Below the pieces are notes generated by a model, which had not been told where the DNA came from, made no database searches, and worked only from the letters and a program-made list of their open reading frames with translations. DNA of 64,000 bases from contig CADBQY010000114.1 in NCBI GenBank assembly GCA_902796885.1, forward strand, positions 24,689-88,688, given 5' to 3'. Positions 18,984 through 27,839 of the stretch are shown in pieces (the first letter of the stretch is position 1; each line of letters begins with the position of its first letter). The stretch comes from an uncultured Planctomycetota bacterium. GTDB lineage: Bacteria > Planctomycetota > Planctomycetia > Pirellulales > Thermoguttaceae. The position numbers and the translations under genes were made by a program.

Positions 18984-19691
18984 ATGCTTGAACTGCGAAA
19001 CTTAAAGAAATCGTACAAAGAACCGGACGGGAGCGAGCTTCCGATCCTCGACGTCCCTCACTGGAAGGTCGACGCCGGGGAACAGGTGGTCGTGATCGGT
19101 CCGAGCGGATGCGGCAAGACGACCCTTCTGCACATCATCGCCGGCATTCTGAAACCGACTACCGGACACGTTCTGATCGACGGGTGGGATATTCCCCTGT
19201 TGAACGAGTCGGAACGGGACCAGTTCCGCGCCCTGCGGATCGGTTACGTCTTTCAGACATTCAATCTCCTCCAAGGGTTCTCGGCACTCGAAAACGTGAT
19301 GATCGGGATGGCGTTCGCCGGGAAAGGGTCGGACCGCGCCCGCGCGATCGACCTGCTCGACCGCGTCGGGCTGAAACACCGTCTCCATCACAAACCGGGG
19401 CAGATGTCGGTCGGCGAACAGCAGCGCGTCTCGGTCGCCCGGGCGCTGGCCAATAAACCGAAACTGGTCCTCGCCGACGAGCCGACGGCGAACGTCGACG
19501 TCGGGAATCAGCAGTTGGTGATCGATATGCTCCGCAACTCCTGCCGGGAAGAGGGCGTGGCGCTGATCATCGTCACGCACGCGCCGCAGGTCTCGTCGCA
19601 GTTCGACCGGGTCGACCGGCTGACCGAGATCAACCTGGTCGCCAAGAAGAAGGTCGGCGAACTCGAAGAACAGCTCCATCCGGCCGGCTGA
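18984..19691 (+). CDS. ABC transporter ATP-binding protein (LolD/MacB-type; zinc-uptake-like locus)
   Basis: A 235-residue ATPase. Walker A is GPSGCGKTTLLH (about 38-49), the signature is MSVGEQQRVSVARAL (a variant of LSGGQ), Walker B plus switch is LVLADEPTANVD, and the H-loop is IIVTHA. The family powers FtsX-like permeases that move lipoproteins, peptides or drive periplasmic work rather than import through a pore. The partner permease is encoded 64 bases downstream, followed by a DUF3299-like protein. This trio resembles the zrg locus of Vibrio, which contributes to zinc acquisition. That assignment is inferred from gene order; the ATPase alone does not show its substrate. Confidence 0.88.
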   Translation: MLELRNLKKSYKEPDGSELPILDVPHWKVDAGEQVVVIGPSGCGKTTLLHIIAGILKPTTGHVLIDGWDIPLLNESERDQFRALRIGYVFQTFNLLQGFSALENVMIGMAFAGKGSDRARAIDLLDRVGLKHRLHHKPGQMSVGEQQRVSVARALANKPKLVLADEPTANVDVGNQQLVIDMLRNSCREEGVALIIVTHAPQVSSQFDRVDRLTEINLVAKKKVGELEEQLHPAG

Positions 19692-19755
19692 ACGCCGCGC
19701 CGTCCGACGAAAAGAAACGCGCACGCGCGTCATACGAATAAGGGAATCGCAAAAG

Positions 19756-21198
19756 ATGAGTTTGATCAAAATCGCGTTACGGAGTGTCCAGCACCGAAGC
19801 CTCGCTTCGGGACTGACGGCGCTGTCGATCTCGCTGGGGGTCGCGCTGGTGGTGACCGTTCTGGTGATCAACGGCGTGATCAGCAAAACGTTCCGGCAGG
19901 GAGCCCAGGGGTACGACCTGATTCTGGGAGCCAAAGGGAGCAAACTGCAGCTAGTTCTGAGCACCGTCTTCTACAACCAGGACCCTCTCCCGCCGATTCC
20001 GTACCGCTACTACACCCTTCTGAACACCAGCCGGTACTCGGCGGAAGTCGAAGCGGCGATTCCGATCGCGATGGGAGACCGCTACCAGGGAGCGCCGGTG
20101 ATCGGCACGATTCCCGATTACTTCAAGAAGCTGATCCGTCCCGACGGAAAGCCATACACCTTTATGCAGGGGGACGCGTTTAAAAACTCCGACGTCGACT
20201 CGGCGGTGGTCGGCTACACAATCGCCAAACAGCAGAGGATCAAACTCGGCGACAAAATCCGATTCGGCCACAGCGGCGGCACGCGCGACGACGACCTGCA
20301 CGACGCGTTCACCGTGGTCGGCATTCTCGACCACACCGGAACGCCGAACGACCGCGCCGTCTTCGTCAATCTCGAGGGATTCTATCAGCAACACGAAGGG
20401 AACGAAGGGCCTCTGAAAGTCGATTACTCTCTCCTCGAAGCCGAAAAAGACGCCCGCCAAAACGGCGCGGGGGACGCCCGCGCCGAAGAGGACGCGGACC
20501 ACGCCGGGCATGACCATGATCACGCCGATCACGAGCGCCGTCTGACCGCCGTCTTGATCGTCACGAAAGAACAGGACGAGCAGGTCGCCGCGACGATGAG
20601 CCAAATCGACCGAATGATGGAGAACCAGCCGGGCGTCTCGATCGACGAAACGCAGCTCATTTCGAAGCGTCAGCGCCGCAAGGTGGTCAATACGGCGGTC
20701 ACCGCGTTGCAGCCGAAACTCGAGGGGGAACTCTTAGAGGCGCAGGCGGTCGCTCCGGTGCAGGAGATCGCGGCGTTCTATCAGGACGTGATCGGGAACA
20801 TTCAGTATATTCTGATTCTCTTCGCGGTACAGGTGATCATCGTGGCGGGGATCGGCATGATGGTCAGCATCTACAACTCCATGAACGAGCGTCGGCAGGA
20901 GATCGCCATCATGCGCGCGCTCGGCGCGCGCCGGGTCACGGTCATGTCGATCATTCTCCTCGAATCGATCCTCCTTTCGCTGGGCGGGGGGATTCTGGGC
21001 GTTCTGATCGGGCACGGTCTGGTCTGGGGTTTGAGTCCGCTCATCATGGAGTACTCGAACGTGATGGTCCGCTTTTGGGACTTCCAGCCGGCCGAGCTGA
21101 TTCTGATTCCGGGTCTGATCGCGATGGCCTCGATCGTCGGTTATCTGCCGGCGGTGATCGCTTACCGAACCGACGTGGCGCAGTCACTTCAGCCGTGA
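19756..21198 (+). CDS. FtsX/MacB-type ABC permease with His-rich periplasmic loop
   Basis: 480 residues. It has one transmembrane helix near the N-terminus (ISLGVALVVTVLVINGV), a large extracytoplasmic MacB-PCD-like domain (about 45-340) and three C-terminal helices (YILILFAVQVIIVAGIGMM; SIILLESILLSLGGGILGVL; LILIPGLIAMASIVGYL). The motif MNERRQEIAIMRALGARR before helix 3 is diagnostic for FtsX-fold permeases. An acidic His-rich insert, DADHAGHDHDHADHERR (about 246-262), lies in the outer domain and is a likely metal-binding loop, which supports zinc or another transition metal as the cargo or signal. It lies between the ATPase and the DUF3299-like gene in one operon. Confidence 0.88.
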   Translation: MSLIKIALRSVQHRSLASGLTALSISLGVALVVTVLVINGVISKTFRQGAQGYDLILGAKGSKLQLVLSTVFYNQDPLPPIPYRYYTLLNTSRYSAEVEAAIPIAMGDRYQGAPVIGTIPDYFKKLIRPDGKPYTFMQGDAFKNSDVDSAVVGYTIAKQQRIKLGDKIRFGHSGGTRDDDLHDAFTVVGILDHTGTPNDRAVFVNLEGFYQQHEGNEGPLKVDYSLLEAEKDARQNGAGDARAEEDADHAGHDHDHADHERRLTAVLIVTKEQDEQVAATMSQIDRMMENQPGVSIDETQLISKRQRRKVVNTAVTALQPKLEGELLEAQAVAPVQEIAAFYQDVIGNIQYILILFAVQVIIVAGIGMMVSIYNSMNERRQEIAIMRALGARRVTVMSIILLESILLSLGGGILGVLIGHGLVWGLSPLIMEYSNVMVRFWDFQPAELILIPGLIAMASIVGYLPAVIAYRTDVAQSLQP

Positions 21199-21252
21199 CA
21201 ATCGGAACCGCGCCACATTCACCGAAACTCAAACCTGAAAGATCATTCGACC

Positions 21253-21945
21253 ATGGCAAAAACGGAATTCAGCGACGCGCTGCGCGGGGTCTACCGCGAC
21301 GTTGACGAGGTCAACGGCGACGAGCAGACGGTCGATTACAAAGAGGTCAACGCCCTGGCGATCCTTTCGGTTGTCCTGGCGGTCGTTTCGGGCCTCGGCT
21401 TCTTTTTCAAGCCGTTCATCTTCCTGGCGATCGTCGGCTTCCTTTTGGGATTCCTCGCCCTGCGCAAGATACTCCGTGCGCCGGAAGAGCTGAGCGGCAT
21501 GATACCCGCCACGCTCGGAATGGGGCTCGGGATATTGGTCGGTCTTTCGGCGACGATCTTCCAGGTCTGGTATTACTACCACAACGCCCCGCCCGGCTAC
21601 GAGGTGGTCGAGTTCGACTCGCTGGGATTCGACAAAAAGGGGAAGATCCGTCCCGAGATCCTTGCGCTCGACGGCAAAAAAGTATATATTACGGGCTATA
21701 TGTACCCGACCGACCGCCATGCCGGGATCGAGAATTTTCAGTTGGTACGTCTTCTGGCGCACTGTAAATTCTGCAGTCCCGGCACGAACCCCGCCGACAT
21801 GATCGCGGTCAATCTCGAAAACGGGATGACGGTCTCGTATCGGGCGAACAAAATCGTCGGGGTCGGCGGGATTCTCTACGTCGATCCGAACTTCAAGCCG
21901 GGTGAGATTCCCTACAGCATCGAAGCCGACGTTTTCCGAAAATAA
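21253..21945 (+). CDS. DUF3299-like membrane protein of the ABC locus
   Basis: 230 residues. Two to three transmembrane helices occupy residues 33-105 (LAILSVVLAVVSGLGFFF; FIFLAIVGFLLGFLAL; LGILVGLSATIFQVWYY). The C-terminal domain (about 135-230) has the DUF3299 pattern: LDGKKVYITGYMYPTDRHAG, FQLVRLLAHCKFCSPGTNP, then a beta-rich end. The CKFC pair could bind metal or form a redox disulfide. In Vibrio and many Proteobacteria a DUF3299 protein accompanies an ATPase/FtsX permease pair with zinc-related function. The present membrane-anchored version with an extra N-terminal region is unlike the short periplasmic form. Recognition of the domain is by motif only. Confidence 0.65.
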   Translation: MAKTEFSDALRGVYRDVDEVNGDEQTVDYKEVNALAILSVVLAVVSGLGFFFKPFIFLAIVGFLLGFLALRKILRAPEELSGMIPATLGMGLGILVGLSATIFQVWYYYHNAPPGYEVVEFDSLGFDKKGKIRPEILALDGKKVYITGYMYPTDRHAGIENFQLVRLLAHCKFCSPGTNPADMIAVNLENGMTVSYRANKIVGVGGILYVDPNFKPGEIPYSIEADVFRK

Positions 21946-21992
21946 ACAGATTCATCTTTCGTCCCGCGTGCGGGAAGAAGTACCGATCGCCT

Positions 21993-23246
21993 ATGTCCGT
22001 CCAACGAAAATATATCGCTCGATTCAGCGCCATGCGGCTGATGGGACTTTTCCAGTATAACTCGGAAGTCCCTCTTTTCCGCGGCGCGCGCGTTATTGTA
22101 CGCACCTCGCGCGGGCAAGAGGTCGCCACCGTCATGCGCGAAGCCGACGAGGAGTCGATCGCCCGTCTTCCCTACCGGCACGAAGAAGGCTCGGTCCTGC
22201 GGATCATGACGCCCGACGACGAAACCGAATGCCGCCGGATCCACATGGCCGAAAAGGACGAATTCTTCCGCGCCCGCGCGATCATCGAAAAGACCGACCT
22301 GGTCATGAACCTGGTGCGGGTCGAGCACATTTACGGCGGCGAGCGGCTCATCGTCTACTACGTTGCCGACGGACGGATCGATTTCCGGGAACTGGTTCGA
22401 ATCTTGGCCGCCGAATTCCAGACGCGGATCCAAATGTATCAGATCGGCGTGCGCGACGAGTCGCGGCTGATGGCCGACGTCGGCGACTGCGGACGCGAGG
22501 TCTGCTGCAAGGCGTTCCTCACTTCGATGATTTCGGTCAACATGAAGATGGCCAAGCTCCAAAAGGCGACCCTCGACCCGACCAAAATCTCCGGCCGATG
22601 CGGACGCCTGAAATGCTGCCTGACGTATGAATACGAATCGTACAAAGAGCTTCTGTCGATTCTTCCCCCCGTCGGCGCGACCATCGTCACTCCCGAAGGG
22701 CCGGGTGTGGTCGTCGGTCAGGAGCTTCTGGCCAAGCGTCTGCAGGTCGAGCTGAACGACCGAACGCGAAAATATTTCACCATGGACGAAATCGAAGCCG
22801 CCGCCGCCGGACCTCTTCCCAAAGAGGACCCGGACGCGCAGCTCGAGCGGATCGACGAGACCGGCGGTTTCGATTACCCCGGTTCGAGTCTCCCGACCGA
22901 GACGCCGAGCGAAGCCGCCTCGACCGCTCCGATTCGGCGAAGCGAACGGCGGCGCGGACCGAAAGGGCGCCCGCCCCGCGGGGAACGCCTTCCCGAAGGA
23001 CGTCCCGAACGGCGTCACGGCACGCCGGGAAACGCCGGGCCGGCCTACGGCGAACCGCGGCGCGGCGACCGTCCGGCGGGTCCGCGTAAAGGGCCCTCCC
23101 GCCCGTTCGAGAAGAGCGGACCTCCACGACAGGGCGGCGGTCCGAGACCTCCTCGGCAGGCGCCGCCCCCGACCGATTCCCCCCGGCGGTTCCGGCACGA
23201 AAACCGAAACCGCGGTTTCCACCAAAAGAGAAGAGAAAGTGAGTAA
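21993..23246 (+). CDS. ricT: PSP1/RicT-family protein with Arg/Pro-rich tail
   Basis: 417 residues. Residues 1-260 match the PSP1 family (RicT/YaaT of Bacillus, part of the iron-sulfur Y-complex that helps RNase Y maturation): VIVRTSRGQEVATVMREADE, then the cysteine clusters DVGDCGREVCCKAF (about 163-175) and KISGRCGRLKCCLTYE (about 197-212) that ligate Fe-S clusters in RicT. The last 130 residues are a disordered Arg/Pro/Gly-rich extension, which could bind RNA; this is not in the Bacillus protein. RicA and RicF partners are not seen nearby. It ends 8 bases before tyrS, so the two are probably cotranscribed. Confidence 0.85.
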   Translation: MSVQRKYIARFSAMRLMGLFQYNSEVPLFRGARVIVRTSRGQEVATVMREADEESIARLPYRHEEGSVLRIMTPDDETECRRIHMAEKDEFFRARAIIEKTDLVMNLVRVEHIYGGERLIVYYVADGRIDFRELVRILAAEFQTRIQMYQIGVRDESRLMADVGDCGREVCCKAFLTSMISVNMKMAKLQKATLDPTKISGRCGRLKCCLTYEYESYKELLSILPPVGATIVTPEGPGVVVGQELLAKRLQVELNDRTRKYFTMDEIEAAAAGPLPKEDPDAQLERIDETGGFDYPGSSLPTETPSEAASTAPIRRSERRRGPKGRPPRGERLPEGRPERRHGTPGNAGPAYGEPRRGDRPAGPRKGPSRPFEKSGPPRQGGGPRPPRQAPPPTDSPRRFRHENRNRGFHQKRRESE

Positions 23247-23254
23247 GTTTTTCA

Positions 23255-24538
23255 ATGCCTCAGCTTCACGACGTTGTCGCCGACCTGAAATGGCGCGGTC
23301 TTCTGAACCAGGTGACCGACGAATCGATCGATAAATTCCTACTCGAAAAGCCGCGGCTCATCTATACCGGATTCGACCCGACCGGTCCTTCGCTCCATGT
23401 GGGGCATCTGGTGGCGATCATGAACCTGCGCCGCGCCCAACGCGCCGGGCATCGTCCGATCGCTCTGATCGGAGGCGCCACCGGCATGATCGGCGACCCG
23501 AGCGGAAAGAGCGAAGAGCGCCAGCTCCTCACCCCCGAGACGATCGAAAACAACGTCCGTTCGATCCGCGCGCAGATGGAGACGTTCCTCGATTTCGACG
23601 AAAAAAGCGGCGCGCTCCTTCTGAACAACTTCGACTGGATGAAAGGGTTCACCTTTCTCGACTTTCTGCGCGACGTCGGCAAGCATTTTCCGGTCAACGT
23701 CATGCTCACGAAAGACTCGGTCAAGAGCCGGCTCGAGCGAACCGACAGCGGTTTGAGTTATACAGAATTCAGCTATATGCTTCTGCAGTCGTACGACTTT
23801 GTGGTACTGAACAAACGTTACGGCTGCGAGGTCCAGTTCGGCGGGAGCGACCAGTGGGGAAACATCACCGCCGGAATCGACCTGGCGCGCCGAATGGCCG
23901 GGGTTCAGCTCTACGGTCTGACAAGCAAACTTTTGGTCAAGAGCGACGGCAAAAAGATGGGGAAAACCGAATCGGGCGCCGTCTGGCTCGATCCCAACCG
24001 GACGAGTCCCTATCACTTTTACCAGTACTGGGTCAACGTCGACGACGCCGACATTCCGAACGTTCTGCGTTTCTTCACCGACCTGACCGAACCGGAGGCG
24101 AACGACCTCCTGGCCGAACACGCGAAAGACCCGGGGAAACGCCTGCCGCAAAAGCAAATCGCGACGGAACTGACCCGTCTGGTCCACGGCGCGGCCGGAC
24201 TCGCCGCCGCCGAAAAGGCCACCCAAATCTTTTTCGGCGCCGAAGTGGCGGAACTTTCCGACTCCCAACTCGGCCCGATCTTCGCCGACGTGCCGAGCGT
24301 CGAAATTCCGCGCGCCGAACTTGAAGCGGGTCTCCCCCTGGTCGACGCGTTGGTTCGCGCCAAGCTCGCCGGCTCGAAAGGGGACGCGCGCCGGACCGTG
24401 CAGCAAGGGGGCGCCTACGTCAACAACCGCCCCGGCGGCGACCTCGACCGGAAACTGACCCTCGACGACCTGGCGAGCGAGACGATGATCGTTCTGCGCA
24501 GCGGCAAAAAACGCTACGCGCTCATCAAGACGGTCTGA
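23255..24538 (+). CDS. tyrS: Tyrosyl-tRNA synthetase
   Basis: A 427-residue class I synthetase that charges tRNA-Tyr. The HIGH motif appears as HVGHL (residues 47-51) after GFDPTGPSL, and the KMSKS motif as SDGKKMGKTESG. GSDQWGNITAGIDL is the tyrosine/ATP pocket typical of the bacterial TyrZ-like subgroup with KMGKT. The C-terminal S4-like RNA-binding domain (about 355-427) is present: RRTVQQGGAYVNNRPG. It begins 8 bases after the RicT-like gene and is followed by a strong bidirectional terminator. Confidence 0.96.
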   Translation: MPQLHDVVADLKWRGLLNQVTDESIDKFLLEKPRLIYTGFDPTGPSLHVGHLVAIMNLRRAQRAGHRPIALIGGATGMIGDPSGKSEERQLLTPETIENNVRSIRAQMETFLDFDEKSGALLLNNFDWMKGFTFLDFLRDVGKHFPVNVMLTKDSVKSRLERTDSGLSYTEFSYMLLQSYDFVVLNKRYGCEVQFGGSDQWGNITAGIDLARRMAGVQLYGLTSKLLVKSDGKKMGKTESGAVWLDPNRTSPYHFYQYWVNVDDADIPNVLRFFTDLTEPEANDLLAEHAKDPGKRLPQKQIATELTRLVHGAAGLAAAEKATQIFFGAEVAELSDSQLGPIFADVPSVEIPRAELEAGLPLVDALVRAKLAGSKGDARRTVQQGGAYVNNRPGGDLDRKLTLDDLASETMIVLRSGKKRYALIKTV

Positions 24539-24545
24539 ACCGAAG

Positions 24546-24612
24546 CGGCCGCGCAATAAAAAACGAAGGAAGAGACGCTTTTGTTCTTCCTTCGTTTTTT
24601 ATTGCGCGGCCG
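24546..24612. terminator. Bidirectional terminator with perfect 27-bp inverted repeat
   Basis: The left arm (24546-24572) and right arm (24586-24612) are perfectly complementary over 27 bp, separated by a 13-base loop. Each arm contains an A/T run, so U-tracts arise on both strands. It lies between convergent tyrS and the esterase gene and serves both. Confidence 0.9.
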
Positions 24613-24622
24613 AGAAGACGCT

Positions 24623-25897
24623 TCATCTCTGGAGATACCGATCGGCGAAATCGAGATATTGCGCCCAATCGTATTCGGTGAGATCGTGTTTTCCCGTCCG
24701 GCGGTGATAGCGGACGACCGCGCCGACCGGCGCGTCGGCTTCGGGCGGATCGGGCGCCGCTTCGCCGATTCCTTCGGTTCCCAAAAGGCGGTAGACCGGA
24801 TCGGCGTTATACGCCGAAAGGAATTCTCCCGTCGGGTCGGCCCACAGGTCTTCGGACGCGCTGGCGACGTAGACGGGACGGGGAGCGATCAGCGCGATCA
24901 GTTCGTGCTGATCGAACGGCAGCTCGCCGACACGCCCGACGTACGTTTTGTATTTCGGGCAGAACCAGTGCGGAAAGGCGCGGTTGATGCTTTCGATCGT
25001 CTCGCCGAAGTTCCGGCGGGTGAGCGCCGCGCCGCCGCAGCCGGAATCGTTCGAAACGACGGCCGCAAAACGCGGATCGTTCGCGCCGGCCCAGAGCGTG
25101 GTCTTTCCGAGCCGGGAATGGCCGACGACCGTCACGCGCGACGCGTCGATTTCGGGAATCGTCTCGAGCCCGTCGAGCGCGCGCGAAAGTCCCCACGCCC
25201 AGGCGGTGATCGTCGCGGCGCGCGACTCTTCCGGCACGTCCCGTTCAAACGGCGCGAAGAGCGGATGAACGCCGTTCCGCCGCTGGTCGTCGAAGTCGGG
25301 ATCGATATCTTCGTAGAAACCGGTCGCCAGCGCGTAGCCGCGATCGACGATCATCTCGAACGGATACCGGTCTTTTTTATGGCCCCGTCTCTCCCGACCG
25401 TCGACTCCGCGCGTGTGTATCGCTTCGGTATTGTCGGAAATCGAGATCCACGGGTCGGAACAGGTCGTATGGTTCCCCTGGAAGTTCAGAACGAGAAACG
25501 CCGGAACCGGCTTTTCGGCCCCGTTCGGAATACAGATCAGAAGATCGAGTTTCGGCGCGGGGTTCGGCGCGTCGAAATAGACGCGCATTTCTTTAAAGGT
25601 CGCCTTTCCGTCGAACGCGACCGGATCGGTTCGGAGCGTTTCGAACGCGAGACGCGAACGGTCGACGCCCGGCATCACGCCGTACATCTCCCGCCCGAAC
25701 AGCTCGAGGAGTTCCGGACGGCGTTTGGCGAACCAGTCGTCGGGCGTCGTCACCGCCGAGCCGTCGCTCGCCGTCAGCGGATCGGGAAGGACGTAGGTCC
25801 CGGCGGCCGCCTCGTCGTAGTTAGGCTCCTGAGCCGGAACGGCGGAGGTGAAAAGCGCCGCCGCGCCGAAAAAAAGGCCGTACAGAAGCTTCGTCAT
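24623..25897 (-). CDS. CE15-type carbohydrate esterase (glucuronoyl/acetylxylan esterase-like), secreted
   Basis: 424 residues from the ATG at 25897, preceded by AAAGGA; a GTG one codon earlier is also possible. The signal peptide is TKLLYGLFFGAAALFTSAVPAQ. It is an alpha/beta-hydrolase: the nucleophile Ser is in VVGHSRLGKTTLWAGA (about 262), and the catalytic His is in ELPFDQHELIALIAPRPVYV (about 331), both in the CE15 arrangement; SNDSGCGGAAL and FPHWFCPKYK are also characteristic. CE15 enzymes cleave ester bonds between glucuronic acid on xylan and lignin alcohols; many planctomycete homologues are only annotated as acetylxylan esterase. The gene follows the TPR gene by 38 bases. Confidence 0.85.
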   Translation of the reverse strand: MTKLLYGLFFGAAALFTSAVPAQEPNYDEAAAGTYVLPDPLTASDGSAVTTPDDWFAKRRPELLELFGREMYGVMPGVDRSRLAFETLRTDPVAFDGKATFKEMRVYFDAPNPAPKLDLLICIPNGAEKPVPAFLVLNFQGNHTTCSDPWISISDNTEAIHTRGVDGRERRGHKKDRYPFEMIVDRGYALATGFYEDIDPDFDDQRRNGVHPLFAPFERDVPEESRAATITAWAWGLSRALDGLETIPEIDASRVTVVGHSRLGKTTLWAGANDPRFAAVVSNDSGCGGAALTRRNFGETIESINRAFPHWFCPKYKTYVGRVGELPFDQHELIALIAPRPVYVASASEDLWADPTGEFLSAYNADPVYRLLGTEGIGEAAPDPPEADAPVGAVVRYHRRTGKHDLTEYDWAQYLDFADRYLQR

Positions 25898-25938
25898 CAC
25901 TTATTCCTTTACGGTTCAGAGGATTATCGGCGATTATT

Positions 25939-27762
25939 TCAGAAGAATTCGACTTCTCCCTCGGGGACAGGGTCGTCGGCCGCGCCGCTTTTTTGCGCCT
26001 CTTCGCGCCACGGTTTTTCGTTTTGGTACGATTCGAGTTCTTTCCGGAACTCGTCGACCCGTTCGTCTTTTTCCTTTTCGGCGAGATCCGTTCCCATTTG
26101 GGCGTATTTCCGCGCGTTTTCAAAGTCGCCCGTTTCGGCATACGCCGCGGCCAGGGTGCTGAGGATATACGTTTCGCGGAAACGCGTCGTCTCGGCGGCG
26201 CGGGTCGCCAGATCGAGCGCCTTGGCGCCGTCGCGCACGTCGTCTTCGGGACAGGTGGCCAGAAGCCAGGCGTAATTGTTCAGCGAACCGCTGTCCTGGG
26301 GATGGTCGGCGACGATTTTCTCGTAAACCGCGGCGGCGTCTTGCCAGCGGCCGAACAGCAGATAGATATCGGCTTTGCCGCGCAGGAGGGGGAGCGAGTC
26401 GGGATGTGTTTCAAGGAGAAGGTCGATTTTCGCCATTCCGCCGGTGAAATCGTCGTTCTGCGCCATCACGTAGGCCAATTGCGAGGTCACCCCTTCGTCG
26501 TCCGGATTCTGGCGGCGGATCTTTTCCAAAAGGGGAACCGCGTCGCCGTACCGTTCCTGCTGAATGTAGATCAGCGCCTTGAGCCGGAGCGCTTCGGACA
26601 GTCCCGGATTCATACCGATCGCGCGGTTCACGTCTTTGAGCGCGTCCTTGAACTCCTTCTTTTGGAGGAACGCCGAGGCCCGCAGATAGAAAATCGCCGC
26701 CAGCGGCGTCTCATCGATCAGTTTGGTATAGAGTCCGATCGCCTCGTCGTACGCGCCGATCGACGTTAGAAACTCCCCCCGTTCGATCTGGGAGATCAGC
26801 GTTTTCTCTTCGGAGGCGTCGGCTTCGTCGTAGAGTTTAATCGCCTCGTCCTTCCGGTCAAGCGCGGCGAGAATCACCGCTTTCGTCTTTTTGAACCGCG
26901 CGTTCTCGCCGTCGAGTTCCAGCGCCCGATCGATCGACTCGAGCGCTTCCTCCTCCCGATGCGTTTCGGCGCAGCAGAGCGCCAGCAGATTGAGCAGATC
27001 GCCGCTTTCCGGTTCCAGCGCGACGGCGTCCCTCAGATACGCGAGCATCTTTTCGGTGTCGTCTTCGGTCAGCGCGCGGTATTTGAGCGCCATCGCGTAG
27101 ATATCGGGGCTCGATTCGCGCGAAAGTTCGATCGCGGCGTCGAGCGCCGCACGCGCCTTGTCGCAATCCCCCTCCGGCAGCATCTGAAGCCGGCCGATCG
27201 CCAGCTGGGCCAGCGCCAGATCCGAGAACTCTTCCGCCGAAGATTCGAGGTCGTCGAGCGCCATCGCGCGGATCACCGGCCAGCCGTTCGGGTACTTGTC
27301 GACCGTAATCGAATCGTCCATGAAGATCTTCGACAGCGCCAGTCCCCGTTCGAGCTGGGACGAAAGCCTCAGCTGACGGCAATACTCGAGGTTTTCCCCG
27401 TCGAGACCTTTCTTTTCGGCCTCCCGGCAGTAGGCGATCACTTTTCCCAGATCGAGAATCGACGCGGCCGACAGTTTCACCTCGGTCGCCAGGTTCAGAA
27501 GGTCTTCGGCGCTGTTCTCTTGCACGGCGCTTTCGATCTCTTTCGTCAAGTCTTCGGCCGCCGCGCGTTCGGGATCACCGATCTCGTCGCCGCCGTCGGC
27601 GGACTCGTCCCCGTCGGGCGTGTCCTTCTCGGCCTCGGCCTGCGGCTCGTTCAGTTCCGGCGGAGCGGCGGGCGCGGGATTGCCGGCGCCGTACGAAACA
27701 GCCGCCGGAGCGAACGCGAGGGTCAGCGCCGCGCAAAGCGCGATACAGATAGTCCGTTTCAT
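25939..27762 (-). CDS. Secreted TPR-repeat protein
   Basis: 607 residues from the ATG at 27762, chosen because GGAGGA lies 6 bases upstream and a signal peptide begins there (MKRTICIALCAALTLAFAPA). After an acidic Pro/Ala/Glu-rich linker, residues 130-590 are mostly TPR units, for example ALSIDRALELDGENARF, LKDVNRAIGMNPGLSEALRL and AAAVYEKIVADHPQDSGSLN. The protein probably sits in the periplasm as a scaffold. No enzymatic motif is present. It lies between rpiB and the esterase in a minus-strand series with gaps of 77 and 41 bases, so cotranscription is plausible. The function is unknown. Confidence 0.85.
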   Translation of the reverse strand: MKRTICIALCAALTLAFAPAAVSYGAGNPAPAAPPELNEPQAEAEKDTPDGDESADGGDEIGDPERAAAEDLTKEIESAVQENSAEDLLNLATEVKLSAASILDLGKVIAYCREAEKKGLDGENLEYCRQLRLSSQLERGLALSKIFMDDSITVDKYPNGWPVIRAMALDDLESSAEEFSDLALAQLAIGRLQMLPEGDCDKARAALDAAIELSRESSPDIYAMALKYRALTEDDTEKMLAYLRDAVALEPESGDLLNLLALCCAETHREEEALESIDRALELDGENARFKKTKAVILAALDRKDEAIKLYDEADASEEKTLISQIERGEFLTSIGAYDEAIGLYTKLIDETPLAAIFYLRASAFLQKKEFKDALKDVNRAIGMNPGLSEALRLKALIYIQQERYGDAVPLLEKIRRQNPDDEGVTSQLAYVMAQNDDFTGGMAKIDLLLETHPDSLPLLRGKADIYLLFGRWQDAAAVYEKIVADHPQDSGSLNNYAWLLATCPEDDVRDGAKALDLATRAAETTRFRETYILSTLAAAYAETGDFENARKYAQMGTDLAEKEKDERVDEFRKELESYQNEKPWREEAQKSGAADDPVPEGEVEFF

Positions 27763-27839
27763 GGTGTCATCCTCCGTTGAATCATAAAAGGGGGACGGCT
27801 CGGCACGCCGCAAACCGCCCCCGGCGCCGACGGCAAGAG

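Noticed and set aside
24581..26275. Plus-strand frame of 564 codons across the CE15 esterase
   Set aside because: It crosses the terminator and the end of the next gene and has no domain; it is a shadow of the esterase.
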